A DNA stretch of 64,000 nucleotides from CAIRDP01 sp037138335 (GTDB lineage: Bacteria; Bacteroidota; Bacteroidia; Bacteroidales; FEN-979): NCBI GenBank assembly GCA_037138335.1, contig JBAXIO010000016.1, forward strand, positions 27,649 to 91,648. The letters are read 5' to 3'. A model generated the notes under the pieces. The model had not been told where the DNA came from and searched no databases. It saw only the letters and a list, made by a program, of their open reading frames with translations. Within the stretch, counting starts at the first letter, position 1. Each line of letters starts with the position of its first letter. The translations under genes and the position numbers were made by a program. Shown here one piece after another: positions 8,231 to 16,874 of the stretch.

Positions 8231-9049
8231 ATGTACGATCAGCTCCGTTCTTTAATCGAACTAGCCTGGGAGAAACGGGAACTCCTCAGCAGGCCCGAAA
8301 CCCAGAAAGCGATACGTGAGGTGATCCGCCTCCTTGACAAGGGAGCGGTACGCATAGCAGAGCCCCTGATTGAAGGCTGGATCATCAACGAATGGGTCAA
8401 GAAAGCGGTGATCCTGTATTTCCCCATACAAAAGATGTCGGTTACCGAGGCCGGGCCGCTTGAATTCTATGACAAGATCCCCCTTAAAAAAGGATACAAG
8501 TCCCTGGGCATAAGGGTAGTTCCCCATGCCGTTGCGCGGTTTGGCTCTTTTATTTCAGAAGGTGTGGTTCTCATGCCTTCCTATATAAATATTGGCGCAT
8601 ACATTGACCATGGCAGCATGGTTGATACCTGGGCCACGGTAGGGTCTTGCGCACAAGTCGGTAAGAACGTCCATCTGAGCGGCGGGGTCGGACTGGGAGG
8701 GGTCCTTGAGCCTGTCCAGGCCGCACCGGTGATCATAGAGGACGGTTGTTTCATAGGGTCCAGGTGCATTATTGTTGAAGGAGTGCGGATTGGGAAAGAA
8801 GCCGTTCTAGGGGCCAATGTGGTACTCACCTCATCAACCCGTATCATCGATGTATCGGGGAGCAAGCCCGTCGAACACAAGGGTATGGTGCCCCCAAGGT
8901 CGGTAGTCATCCCGGGGAGTTTCGAAAAAACTTTTCCGGCAGGTAAATTCCAGGTTAGCTGTGCTCTCATCATAGGGAAACGCAAAGCTTCGACTGACCT
9001 AAAAACCTCCCTGAACCAGGCCTTGAGGGATTTTAATGTAAGTGCGTGA
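8231..9049 (+). CDS. dapD: 2,3,4,5-tetrahydropyridine-2,6-dicarboxylate N-succinyltransferase
   Basis: Catalyses the succinylation step of the succinylase branch of lysine/diaminopimelate synthesis. The N-terminal helical domain (LRSLIELAWEKRELLS) precedes a left-handed beta-helix of hexapeptide repeats (GSFISEGVVLMPSYINIGAY, then GKNVHLSGGVGLGGVLEP, then EDGCFIGSRCIIVEGVRIG). I use the ATG at 8231, giving 272 residues, the normal family length. A longer in-frame start at 8132 would run through the promoter and overlap ruvX. The gene stands alone, followed by a heptamer repeat array. Confidence 0.96.
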   Translation: MYDQLRSLIELAWEKRELLSRPETQKAIREVIRLLDKGAVRIAEPLIEGWIINEWVKKAVILYFPIQKMSVTEAGPLEFYDKIPLKKGYKSLGIRVVPHAVARFGSFISEGVVLMPSYINIGAYIDHGSMVDTWATVGSCAQVGKNVHLSGGVGLGGVLEPVQAAPVIIEDGCFIGSRCIIVEGVRIGKEAVLGANVVLTSSTRIIDVSGSKPVEHKGMVPPRSVVIPGSFEKTFPAGKFQVSCALIIGKRKASTDLKTSLNQALRDFNVSA

Positions 9050-9055
9050 GCAAGA

Positions 9056-9118
9056 GTGAACGGTGAACAGTGAACAGTAATAAGTGACTAGTCACCAGTA
9101 ACCATTCACCAGTCACTA
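9056..9118. repeat. Array of nine degenerate 7-bp units (GTGAACA / GTCACCA type)
   Basis: From 9056 the sequence falls into nine consecutive heptamers. Every one has T at position 2 and A at position 4. The first units read GTGAACA and the later ones GTCACCA, so the array switches to its own complement midway. The switch forms a perfect 12-bp palindrome (GTGACTAGTCAC, 9084-9095). It fills the dapD-GT9 spacer. See the findings for related arrays. Confidence 0.85.
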
Positions 9119-9138
9119 AACAAGAAAAGGGGAGTAAA

Positions 9139-10140
9139 TTGAAAATACTGGTTATCCAAACTGCCTCCATAGGTGATGTGATCCTTGCAACCCCGGTAAA
9201 CGAAGGTTTACATCACGCATACCCATCCGCAGAAATAGATTTAATGGTAAAAAAGGGGATGGAGGGTTTATTTAAGGGTCATCCTTATATCCGCCGTCTC
9301 ATTTTATGGGACAAGTCAGAAAAATACAAGGATTTCCTGAGGATACTGATGGATGTAAGGAAATCAAGATATGACCTTGTTGTTAACATGCAGAGGTTTG
9401 CCCTTACCGGTTTGCTTACGGCATTTTCAGGGGCATCGGACACCATTGGTTTCAGTAAAAATCCATTTTCATTTCTTTTTTCAAAACGGGTCCCGCATCT
9501 CATAGGGAAAGGAGTACACGAAGTCGAGCGGAATATCTCCCTCATCAGGTCTGTGACACCTGCGGGGCAAAGGGCCCTGGGGTTCGGAAGCGTACCCAGG
9601 CCGAAACTTTACCCCTCCCCTTCCGATGAGGCAAGGGTTTTGCCTTATAAAACCAGGCCTTATGTGACCATTTCACCGGCTTCGTTGTGGTATACGAAGC
9701 AATACCCGGCCGAGAAATGGGTGGAACTGATCCGAACACTGCAACCAGGGCTCCAGGTTTACCTCCTTGGATCAGTTTCGGATATCACGCTTTGTGAAGA
9801 GATCAGGGATTCATCAGCTAATGAGGCAATACAGGTCCTTGCCGGCAATCTCAGCCTGCTTGAATCGGCAGCGCTGATGAAAGAGGCCCTGTTAAATTTT
9901 ACCAACGACTCGGCGCCCATGCACCTTGCATCGGCTGTAAATGCTGCTGTTGCCGTAGTCTATTGCAGCACCATCCCCGAATTTGGTTTCGGGCCTCTTT
10001 CTGAACGAAATTGGATCATCCAGACCAGGGAGGAGCTTAAGTGCCGTCCATGCGGACTGCATGGAAGAAAAGAATGCCCGCTTCAGCATTTTAAGTGCGC
10101 AAACGGCATCAGTCCCGGCCAGTTTCCATCAAGGCTTTAA
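9139..10140 (+). CDS. Glycosyltransferase family 9 (heptosyltransferase-like)
   Basis: The 333-residue product has the ADP-heptose:LPS heptosyltransferase-like opening KILVIQTASIGDVILATPV and the C-terminal donor-site region NDSAPMHLASAVNAAVAVVY. A cysteine-containing tail (KCRPCGLHGRKECP) follows, typical of Bacteroidota GT9 members. It probably acts in lipopolysaccharide core assembly; donor and acceptor cannot be told from sequence. The start is TTG at 9139, supported by GGGGAG a few bases upstream; no in-frame ATG fits the conserved N-terminus. Confidence 0.88.
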   Translation: MKILVIQTASIGDVILATPVNEGLHHAYPSAEIDLMVKKGMEGLFKGHPYIRRLILWDKSEKYKDFLRILMDVRKSRYDLVVNMQRFALTGLLTAFSGASDTIGFSKNPFSFLFSKRVPHLIGKGVHEVERNISLIRSVTPAGQRALGFGSVPRPKLYPSPSDEARVLPYKTRPYVTISPASLWYTKQYPAEKWVELIRTLQPGLQVYLLGSVSDITLCEEIRDSSANEAIQVLAGNLSLLESAALMKEALLNFTNDSAPMHLASAVNAAVAVVYCSTIPEFGFGPLSERNWIIQTREELKCRPCGLHGRKECPLQHFKCANGISPGQFPSRL

Positions 10141-10159
10141 TTTGATCCGAAATTATAGG

Positions 10160-10167
10160 TAATTTTG
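10160..10167 (+). promoter_or_regulatory. Putative -7 box of the Sua5/YrdC gene
   Basis: TAATTTTG matches TAnnTTTG, 22 bases before the TTG start at 10190. A TTTG at 10141-10144 is only 15 bases upstream, shorter than the usual -33 spacing. Confidence 0.4.
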
Positions 10168-10189
10168 TTCCCCGTTAACATCATGTAAA

Positions 10190-10768
10190 TTGCACGACGA
10201 AGCGTTTAAACAGGAATTGATGTCTTGCCTGGGAACTTTGAACTCAGGAGGGTCCATACTATATCCCACCGACACCATCTGGGGCATCGGCTGCGATGCA
10301 ACAAGGGAAGATGCTGTGCGTAAAATATACAGGATCAAAAAACGCATGAGTAGCAAAAGCCTGATCCTCCTTCTCGACAGTCCGAATAAACTTTCTCTTT
10401 ACGTTGAATCTGTCCCGTTGATCACCTGGGACCTGTTAAAGAACGTCACTTCCCCTCTTACCATTATTTACCCCAGGGGCAGGAACCTGGCCCCGAATGT
10501 ACTTGCCGAAGACGGCTCCGTGGCAATACGAATTGCCGATCATGAATTTTGCAGGGAGATGATCAGGCAATTCGGGAAGCCCATTGTTTCCACTTCTGCG
10601 AATTTATCAGGGTCATCAAATCCCCTGAATTTTGCCGATATCAACCCGCTTATACTCGGGCAGGTTGATTACACTGTGGGCCTGTATCATGACAGCATTT
10701 CATCCCTGAAGCCTTCCCGCATAATCAAGCTATACGAAAACGGGGAATTCAGCGTTATTAGACAATAA
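10190..10768 (+). CDS. Sua5/YciO/YrdC-family L-threonylcarbamoyladenylate synthase
   Basis: The 192-residue protein has the YrdC fold motifs: the lead-in GGSILYPTDTIWGIGCDA, the KxR-type RIKKRMSSKSLILLL segment, the TSPLTIIYPR strand and PIVSTSANLSGS near the C-terminus. YrdC/TsaC makes threonylcarbamoyl-AMP for tRNA t6A37; YciO paralogues are related and less well characterised, so the exact subfamily is not certain. The start is a TTG at 10190 placed 22 bases after a -7 box. A downstream ATG (residue 11) would cut into the conserved region. Confidence 0.88.
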   Translation: MHDEAFKQELMSCLGTLNSGGSILYPTDTIWGIGCDATREDAVRKIYRIKKRMSSKSLILLLDSPNKLSLYVESVPLITWDLLKNVTSPLTIIYPRGRNLAPNVLAEDGSVAIRIADHEFCREMIRQFGKPIVSTSANLSGSSNPLNFADINPLILGQVDYTVGLYHDSISSLKPSRIIKLYENGEFSVIRQ

Positions 10769-10782
10769 TTTCCCGGAGCCTG

Positions 10783-13131
10783 ATGAAGTATTTTTACATT
10801 AGTTTTTTATTGTTACTGCTGATATCGCAGGGGACTTATGCCCTGCCCGACAATGCAAAAAAAAATACTATTTCGGGCAAGGTCACCGATAAAAGCGATG
10901 GGGAATCGCTGGTTGGTGCAACTGTATTTGTCAAAGAATTGAAAACGGGAACCACCACCGACCAGTACGGAAGGTTTTCGCTTACTTTGCCTGAAGGGAC
11001 CTACAACTTTGTCTTTTCATTCATTGGGTATACCCCTGCCACCCTGGAGATCCCTCTTGATAAGGACATCAGCCTGAAAATGGAACTTGCCACGGAACAG
11101 AAAGAACTGCAGGAAGTGGTTGTGAGGAGCGACAGGAACGACCAGAACGTGGTCAAGCCCCAGATGAGCGTATTCAAGATGGATATTCACACAATCCAGA
11201 AGATCCCGGCCCTTATGGGTGAAGTGGATGTGATCAAGGCTATCCAGCTGCTCCCCGGGGTCCAGAGCGTCAGTGAAGGATCCAGTGGGTACAGCGTCAG
11301 GGGGGGGGCGCCTGACCAGAACCTCATCCTGCTTGATGAAGCCACGGTATACAATGCATCCCATCTCATGGGGTTTTTCTCGGTGTTCAATAATGATGCG
11401 GTCAAGGATGTCAAATTATACAAGGGTGATATACCCGCGAATTACGGAGGCAGGCTTGCATCAGTTCTGGATGTCAGGATGGACGAAGGAAACTCAAAAG
11501 GATATGAGGTCAACGGGGGTATTGGTATCATTTCCAGCAGGATTACCATAGAGGGCCCGATAAAAAAAGAAAGGTGTTCATTTATTGTTTCCGGGAGACG
11601 TACTTATGCCGATCTTTTTCTTCCGCTTTCGTCCAATAAAGCACTTCAGAATAACCATCTGTATTTTTACGACCTGAATGCCAAGATAAATTATGTTATA
11701 AACGAAAACAATACCGTCTATTTATCGGGTTACTTCGGGAGGGATGTTTTCAGCAACCAGTTCTCAAAAATGAGGTGGGGCAATGGTACCGGTACATTCC
11801 GCTGGAACCACGTATTTTCAAAAAAACTATTTTTCAACCTGACCAGCCTCTATAGCGACTACCGTTATCTGCTCGGGACCCCTGATGGGAATTCAAACTC
11901 TTTCGAGTGGAATGCCAACCTCAGGGACCTGGGAATAAAAGGCGATTTTTCATGGTATATCAATCCGAAAAACACCCTTCGTTTCGGGGGCGCTGTGACC
12001 TACCATATGATAAATCCGGGGACGGCAACCGGTATCGGGAGCGAAACGGTATTCAGCAGCATCCAGGTTCCGAAGAATTATTCCATTGAATCGGGCCTTT
12101 ATGCCACGAATGAACAAAAGATAGGACCCCATCTTGTTGCAACCTACGGGCTCAGGCTTTCACTGTTCCAGAATATCGGACCGGGAACCGTTTTTCATTA
12201 CACAACCAACCATGTCGCTATTGATTCCACGGTATACAAAGCCGGGATTGTTTACAACACTTATGGGGGCATAGAGCCCAGGCTGGGATTGATGTATGAC
12301 TTCAACGGGAAATCTTCGGTAAAAGCAAGCTATGCTCGTACTTACCAGTATCTCCAGCTTGCCCAGAATTCATCGGCAGGCACCCCGCTTGACATTTGGT
12401 TCCCTGCCAGCCCGAATATAAAACCCCAGGTCGGCGACCAGGTAGCCCTTGGTTATTTCAGGAATTTCCGCCATAATACTATAGAGACATCCGTAGAAGT
12501 ATACTATAAGTGGATGCAGAATGTTATAGATTTTAAGAACTTCGCACAACTGCTGCTCGTCGACACGCTTGAAGGCCAGGTAAGAACCGGCAGAGGATAT
12601 TCATATGGCATTGAATTTCTCGTAAGGCTTAACGAAAAGATAGTCAGCGGATGGGTCAGCTATACTTACTCCCGGTCATTCCGCATGATCCCTGAAATTC
12701 AGGATAACCCTTATCCTGCCCCCTACGACAAGCCCAATAATATCAGTGTGGTGTTGAATTTCCAGGTATCGAAACGCTGGAGCATCAGCGCCAACTGGGT
12801 TTATGCAACCGGGGCGCCGGTGACTTTCCCAACCGGAAGGGCTACCATCGCAGGCAAGGTTATCCCCATATATTCCGAACGCAATGCATACCGCTACCAG
12901 GATTACCACCGTCTTGACCTGTCGGTAACCTTTTCGTCGAAGCAAAAGCCCAACCGGAGGTTTTCATGGGACCTGAATTTCTCGGTTTACAATGCATATA
13001 ACCGCCACAACACCTGGTCCATCAATTTCGTACAGGACAACGTCGATCCGAATGTCACCTACGCCGAGAAGATTTACCTTTTCGGGGTCATCCCTTCAGT
13101 AACATTTAATTTTCACTTCAAACATGAATAA
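10783..13131 (+). CDS. TonB-dependent outer-membrane receptor with carboxypeptidase-like regulatory domain
   Basis: The 782-residue protein has a signal peptide (cleavage near GTYA, residue ~20) and a carboxypeptidase-regulatory-like beta-sandwich (about 28-115: ISGKVTDKSDGESLVGATV). A plug domain follows (about 130-245, with YSVRGGAPDQNLILLDEATV), then a long beta-barrel to the C-terminus. It lacks the SusC length and has no SusD partner. Instead its 3' end overlaps a DUF4249 lipoprotein gene by eight bases, a recurrent pair in Bacteroidota. The ligand is unknown. Confidence 0.93.
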   Translation: MKYFYISFLLLLLISQGTYALPDNAKKNTISGKVTDKSDGESLVGATVFVKELKTGTTTDQYGRFSLTLPEGTYNFVFSFIGYTPATLEIPLDKDISLKMELATEQKELQEVVVRSDRNDQNVVKPQMSVFKMDIHTIQKIPALMGEVDVIKAIQLLPGVQSVSEGSSGYSVRGGAPDQNLILLDEATVYNASHLMGFFSVFNNDAVKDVKLYKGDIPANYGGRLASVLDVRMDEGNSKGYEVNGGIGIISSRITIEGPIKKERCSFIVSGRRTYADLFLPLSSNKALQNNHLYFYDLNAKINYVINENNTVYLSGYFGRDVFSNQFSKMRWGNGTGTFRWNHVFSKKLFFNLTSLYSDYRYLLGTPDGNSNSFEWNANLRDLGIKGDFSWYINPKNTLRFGGAVTYHMINPGTATGIGSETVFSSIQVPKNYSIESGLYATNEQKIGPHLVATYGLRLSLFQNIGPGTVFHYTTNHVAIDSTVYKAGIVYNTYGGIEPRLGLMYDFNGKSSVKASYARTYQYLQLAQNSSAGTPLDIWFPASPNIKPQVGDQVALGYFRNFRHNTIETSVEVYYKWMQNVIDFKNFAQLLLVDTLEGQVRTGRGYSYGIEFLVRLNEKIVSGWVSYTYSRSFRMIPEIQDNPYPAPYDKPNNISVVLNFQVSKRWSISANWVYATGAPVTFPTGRATIAGKVIPIYSERNAYRYQDYHRLDLSVTFSSKQKPNRRFSWDLNFSVYNAYNRHNTWSINFVQDNVDPNVTYAEKIYLFGVIPSVTFNFHFKHE

Positions 13132-13972
13132 GCTCCTCTTAAGCCTGCTCATCCTTTTATTGATCGCCGGATGTACCGAGAGGATCAATGTGAACCTCGA
13201 TAATTCCTATATCAGGCTGGTGGTTGACGGCGGCATTACGAACGACAGTATGCAGCAGAGCGTCAGCCTCAGCAAATCGGCAAGCTATTTTTACAACCAG
13301 CCGCCTCCTATGATAAGCCATGCAATGGTTACTGTAAGCGATGGCTCATTCCTCGATACACTTGTGGAAGAACTGCCCGACAATCCGGGAATTTACACCC
13401 TGCCAAAAAATTTCAGGGGCGTGATTGGTAAAACATACGGCCTGGATATCAAACTACCCGAAGTCATAGGTAACAGTGCCGAATACTCTTCTGCATGCAA
13501 GATCATGAAAGTTGCCCGGCTTGATTCCATCAAGGCCGAGTTTAATCCTGACCTTGGGAAGAACGGGCACTGGCTGGTCAAGATATATGCACAGGAACCC
13601 GGCGATGAAATAAACTTTTACCTGCTTAAATATTACCGTAACGGAGTGCTGATGACTGACTCTATCCAGAAATGGTCAACCTCCGATGACAAGTATTTCA
13701 ACGGAAGCTATATCAAGGGGCTTACAGCCTTTTACATCAACAACGGCCATCCATGGGAAACCCTTCATCCGGGCGACACCCTGATCGTTCAGATGAGCGG
13801 CATCACCAGGGAATACTATGATTTCATCCAGGAGGTACAGCAGGCCGGTTACCAGATCCCATTTTTCTCGGGACCTCCCGCCAACGTGGAAGGCAACATC
13901 AGCGGCGGCGGGGTGGGATTTTTCACGGCTTACTCCAATTCTTTCGCCAAACTCATTATCCCGGCAAAGTAA
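13124..13972 (+). CDS. DUF4249 outer-membrane-associated lipoprotein
   Basis: A lipoprotein signal peptide ends at LLIAGC (Cys17). The mature protein has the DUF4249 pattern: LVVDGGITND, later AMVTVSDG, then GKTYGLDIKLPE, and the end-region FFTAYSNSFAKLIIP. It starts inside the last codons of the TonB receptor gene, so the two are translationally coupled and probably form one outer-membrane complex. Whether it captures ligand as SusD does is inference. Confidence 0.88.
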   Translation: MNKLLLSLLILLLIAGCTERINVNLDNSYIRLVVDGGITNDSMQQSVSLSKSASYFYNQPPPMISHAMVTVSDGSFLDTLVEELPDNPGIYTLPKNFRGVIGKTYGLDIKLPEVIGNSAEYSSACKIMKVARLDSIKAEFNPDLGKNGHWLVKIYAQEPGDEINFYLLKYYRNGVLMTDSIQKWSTSDDKYFNGSYIKGLTAFYINNGHPWETLHPGDTLIVQMSGITREYYDFIQEVQQAGYQIPFFSGPPANVEGNISGGGVGFFTAYSNSFAKLIIPAK

Positions 13973-14056
13973 TTGTTAAGGGATAGCCTGTAAGATTATC
14001 TTTTCTGTTCAAGTAATTTGTATTTTCGTATGATAAATAAACTGAATTCATTTATC

Positions 14057-15406
14057 ATGGACTCATCACTTTTTGCAATATCCCCTGTTGACGGAAGATA
14101 CAGGAAAATAACCGAAAAACTGGCGTCATATTTTTCAGAGGCGGCCATAATCCAGTACCGTGTCATCGTCGAGATCGAATACTTTATTGCCCTCTGCAAA
14201 CTTCCTTTGCCGGAGCTGAAAAGCATTGACAGGAAAGCCTTTCCCAAACTGAGACGCATCGGCGCCCGGTTCAGCAATACCGACGTTGTCCGTGTCAAGG
14301 ACATTGAAAGGGAGACCAACCACGATGTGAAAGCTATAGAGTATTTTCTTAAAGAGAAATTCAGGGAGCTGGGGTTGTCGGAATATTCTGAATTCGTCCA
14401 CTTCGGGCTTACTTCCCAGGATGTGAACAACACGGCCTTCCCCATGGCCACCAGGGATGCATTTGTTGAAGTTTACCTGCCATTGCTGGAAGAGGTTTTT
14501 AATATACTTTACGCCCGTTCCCAGGAGTGGAAGGACGTGGCGATGATGGCCCATACTCATGGGCAACCGGCCTCTCCCACCACTGTAGGCAAAGAACTTT
14601 TTGTTTTTACCGAAAGGCTCGGGGTGCAGATTGCCATGCTGGGGTCGCTCAGGTTTGAAGGTAAATTTGGAGGGGCAACCGGGAATTTTAACGCCCATCA
14701 TGTTGCCTACCCCGATATAGACTGGAACGGTTTTGCCGATGATTTCCTGGAAAAGTCTTTTGGCCTCAGTAGGCAGAAAACAACAACCCAGATCGAACAT
14801 TACGATAACCTGGCTGCTCTTTTCGACAACCTGAAACGGATCAATACCATACTTATAGACCTTGACCGGGATGTATGGGCTTATATTTCCATGGAATATT
14901 TCAGGCAGAAAGTCAAGAAGGGTGAAACCGGTTCATCCACCATGCCGCATAAAGTAAATCCCATAGATTTCGAAAACTCCGAAGGGAACCTGGGCATTGC
15001 CAATACATTATATGAATACCTGTCGGCCAAGCTTCCCATAAGCCGTCTGCAGAGGGACCTTACCGATTCCACCGTGATCAGGAATATCGGCATGCCTTTT
15101 GCACACTCGGTCATCGGGTTTAAATCCCTGCTGAAAGGGCTCGACAAGTTGATACTTAACGAAACCAAACTGCAGATTGACCTCAATAACAACTGGGCCG
15201 TGGTTTCCGAGGCAATACAGACCATACTCAGGCGCGAAAAATATCCCAATCCTTACGAAGCTCTTAAAGACCTTACCAGGGGAAACCGGCAGGTGACCCA
15301 GGCCGTGCTTCATGAATTTATCGACGACCTTTCTGTAAGCAAAAAGGTAAAAAACGAACTGAAAAAGATCAGCCCGGGGAACTATACCGGGATTATATCT
15401 TTCTGA
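14057..15406 (+). CDS. purB: Adenylosuccinate lyase
   Basis: Catalyses two steps of purine synthesis (SAICAR to AICAR, adenylosuccinate to AMP). The fumarase/ASL superfamily signature GSSTMPHKVNPIDFENSEGN is intact. The catalytic-region motifs VHFGLTSQDVNNTA and AHTHGQPASPTT are also present. At 449 residues it matches the long PurB type of E. coli. I use the ATG at 14057 (MDSSLFAISPVDGRY); a 13-residue extension from a TTG at 14018 is possible but unlikely. The next gene starts one base after its stop. Confidence 0.97.
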   Translation: MDSSLFAISPVDGRYRKITEKLASYFSEAAIIQYRVIVEIEYFIALCKLPLPELKSIDRKAFPKLRRIGARFSNTDVVRVKDIERETNHDVKAIEYFLKEKFRELGLSEYSEFVHFGLTSQDVNNTAFPMATRDAFVEVYLPLLEEVFNILYARSQEWKDVAMMAHTHGQPASPTTVGKELFVFTERLGVQIAMLGSLRFEGKFGGATGNFNAHHVAYPDIDWNGFADDFLEKSFGLSRQKTTTQIEHYDNLAALFDNLKRINTILIDLDRDVWAYISMEYFRQKVKKGETGSSTMPHKVNPIDFENSEGNLGIANTLYEYLSAKLPISRLQRDLTDSTVIRNIGMPFAHSVIGFKSLLKGLDKLILNETKLQIDLNNNWAVVSEAIQTILRREKYPNPYEALKDLTRGNRQVTQAVLHEFIDDLSVSKKVKNELKKISPGNYTGIISF

Positions 15407-15407
15407 G

Positions 15408-16277
15408 ATGAAGGTCAGCGGATTCACCTTTGTAAGGAATGCCATCAAGTTCGACTACCCCGTTGCAGAGGCAATCCGTTCCATTCTGCCCGTTTGTGAC
15501 GAATTTATTGTGGCAGCAGGCAATTCGGATGATGCAACCAGGGAACTTATCGCTTCCATTGAGCCGTCAAAGATCCGCATCATCGACAGCGTTTGGGACG
15601 ACAATCTCAGGGAGGGCGGCAGCGTACTTGCAATAGAGACGAATAAAGCGCTGGATGCCGTTTCTGACGATACCGACTGGGCTTTTTATATTCAGGCGGA
15701 TGAAGTGGTCCATGAAAACTTCCTGCCAGCGATACGGGACGGGATGGAAAGATGGAAAGATGATGCCAGGGTTGAAGGCCTTCTCTTTAACTACCTGCAT
15801 TTTTTCGGATCGTATGATTATGTAGCTGCTTCCCGTGACTGGTACCGCCGCGAGGTGAGGATCATCAGGAAACGTCAGGGAATAAGGTCATACAGGGATG
15901 CCCAGGGGTTCCGCAACCAGGGCCGCAAGCTGAATGTAAAACTTCTGGATGCCTGGGTTTACCATTATGGCTGGGTAAAACCACCGGGCTCACAGCAGGC
16001 CAAGCAGGAATCCTTCCACAAACACTGGCATGACGATGAATGGGTCCAAAACAACATCCCGCCGGCAGGTGAATTCGATTATAACATCATCAGCGGCCTG
16101 AAGAAATTCGAAGGGAGCCATCCGCAAGTAATCAAAAAAAGGATTTCATCCTTAAACTGGGAGTTCAGGCCCGATCCTGGCAAAAACAAGCTGCCGCCCG
16201 TTCAGAAGGTATTGCAAACAATCGAAGACCTCGTTGACTGGCGCATAGGGGAATACAAAAACTACAGGATAATTTAA
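15408..16277 (+). CDS. Family 2-like glycosyltransferase
   Basis: The 289-residue cytoplasmic protein begins MKVSGFTFVRNAIKFDYP. It shows a GT-A-like nucleotide-sugar fold: a strand leading to FIVAAGNSDDATRELIASIE, then DTDWAFYIQADEVVHENFLP, which contains the probable divalent-metal and donor-site acidic residues. A histidine-rich segment (ESFHKHWHDDEW) lies in the C-terminal third. It follows purB by one base and is likely co-transcribed. The sugar substrate is unknown. Confidence 0.78.
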   Translation: MKVSGFTFVRNAIKFDYPVAEAIRSILPVCDEFIVAAGNSDDATRELIASIEPSKIRIIDSVWDDNLREGGSVLAIETNKALDAVSDDTDWAFYIQADEVVHENFLPAIRDGMERWKDDARVEGLLFNYLHFFGSYDYVAASRDWYRREVRIIRKRQGIRSYRDAQGFRNQGRKLNVKLLDAWVYHYGWVKPPGSQQAKQESFHKHWHDDEWVQNNIPPAGEFDYNIISGLKKFEGSHPQVIKKRISSLNWEFRPDPGKNKLPPVQKVLQTIEDLVDWRIGEYKNYRII

Positions 16278-16289
16278 GCTGGCTTTTCG

Positions 16290-16297
16290 TATATTTG
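16290..16297 (+). promoter_or_regulatory. Putative -7 box of the DUF5606 gene
   Basis: TATATTTG matches TAnnTTTG and lies 16 bases before the ATG at 16314. No clear -33 TTG is seen. Confidence 0.5.
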
Positions 16298-16313
16298 CAC
16301 AAAATAATACTTT

Positions 16314-16841
16314 ATGGATCTCACTAAGATTGTATCTATCTCAGGCAAAAGCGGTTTGTTTAAAGTCGTTTCCCAGGGCAAGAATGCGGTGATCGTTGAG
16401 TCTCTTTCCGACCAGAAACGGATACCTGCTTTCGGCCATGAGAAAATGAGCTCCCTGGAGGAGATCAGCGTTTTCACAACAGGCGAGGATCGTCAATTGA
16501 AAGAGGTGTTCAAGGCGTTTAATGAGAAACTGGAAGGTAAGGCAGGCATCGACCCGAAAGCAGATAATGCAGCCCTGCTTAAATTCTTCAAGGAGATGGT
16601 TCCCGATTTTGACGAGGAAAGGGTTTATGTGTCGGACATCCGCAAGATGGTGAGCTGGTACAATACCCTGCAGGCCCAGAACCTGCTTGATTTCACGGAG
16701 CCTGAAGAAGAAAAAGCAGGGGAAGCAAATACTGAACCGGCCGAAGTGAAAGCTGAGGAAGTTTCTGAGGTGAAAACAGAGGAAACTGCAACAGCGGCAA
16801 AACCTGAAAAAAAAGCACCAAAGAAAAGAAAGACCGAATAA
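16314..16841 (+). CDS. DUF5606 protein
   Basis: The 175-residue protein matches the DUF5606 pattern: LTKIVSISGKSGLFKVVSQG, then RIPAFGHEKMSSLEEISV, and VYVSDIRKMVSWYN. This ordered N-terminal domain (~1-125) is followed by an acidic, low-complexity tail of Glu/Ala/Val repeats ending in a lysine-rich KKAPKKRKTE. The tail looks disordered and could bind nucleic acid or a partner. Function is unknown; the family is largely confined to Bacteroidota. It has its own promoter and is followed by a PEGA-like gene with another. Confidence 0.85.
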   Translation: MDLTKIVSISGKSGLFKVVSQGKNAVIVESLSDQKRIPAFGHEKMSSLEEISVFTTGEDRQLKEVFKAFNEKLEGKAGIDPKADNAALLKFFKEMVPDFDEERVYVSDIRKMVSWYNTLQAQNLLDFTEPEEEKAGEANTEPAEVKAEEVSEVKTEETATAAKPEKKAPKKRKTE

Positions 16842-16846
16842 TTTTG
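16839..16846 (+). promoter_or_regulatory. Putative -7 box of the PEGA-like gene
   Basis: TAATTTTG matches TAnnTTTG and overlaps the DUF5606 stop codon, 28 bases before the ATG at 16875. Confidence 0.4.
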
Positions 16847-16874
16847 TAATATTGGATATTGAAAAACAATTTCT

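Noticed and set aside
9056..9118. Heptamer arrays as CRISPR repeats
   Set aside because: Units are 7 bp with no spacers, degenerate, and no cas genes are present.
10783..13972. TonB receptor and lipoprotein as a SusC/SusD polysaccharide-utilisation locus
   Set aside because: The partner is DUF4249, not SusD, and no glycoside hydrolase or polysaccharide-lyase gene lies nearby.
14135..14800. A 221-codon minus-strand open frame inside purB
   Set aside because: It is antisense to a fully conserved purB; the product has low-complexity, unfamily-like sequence.
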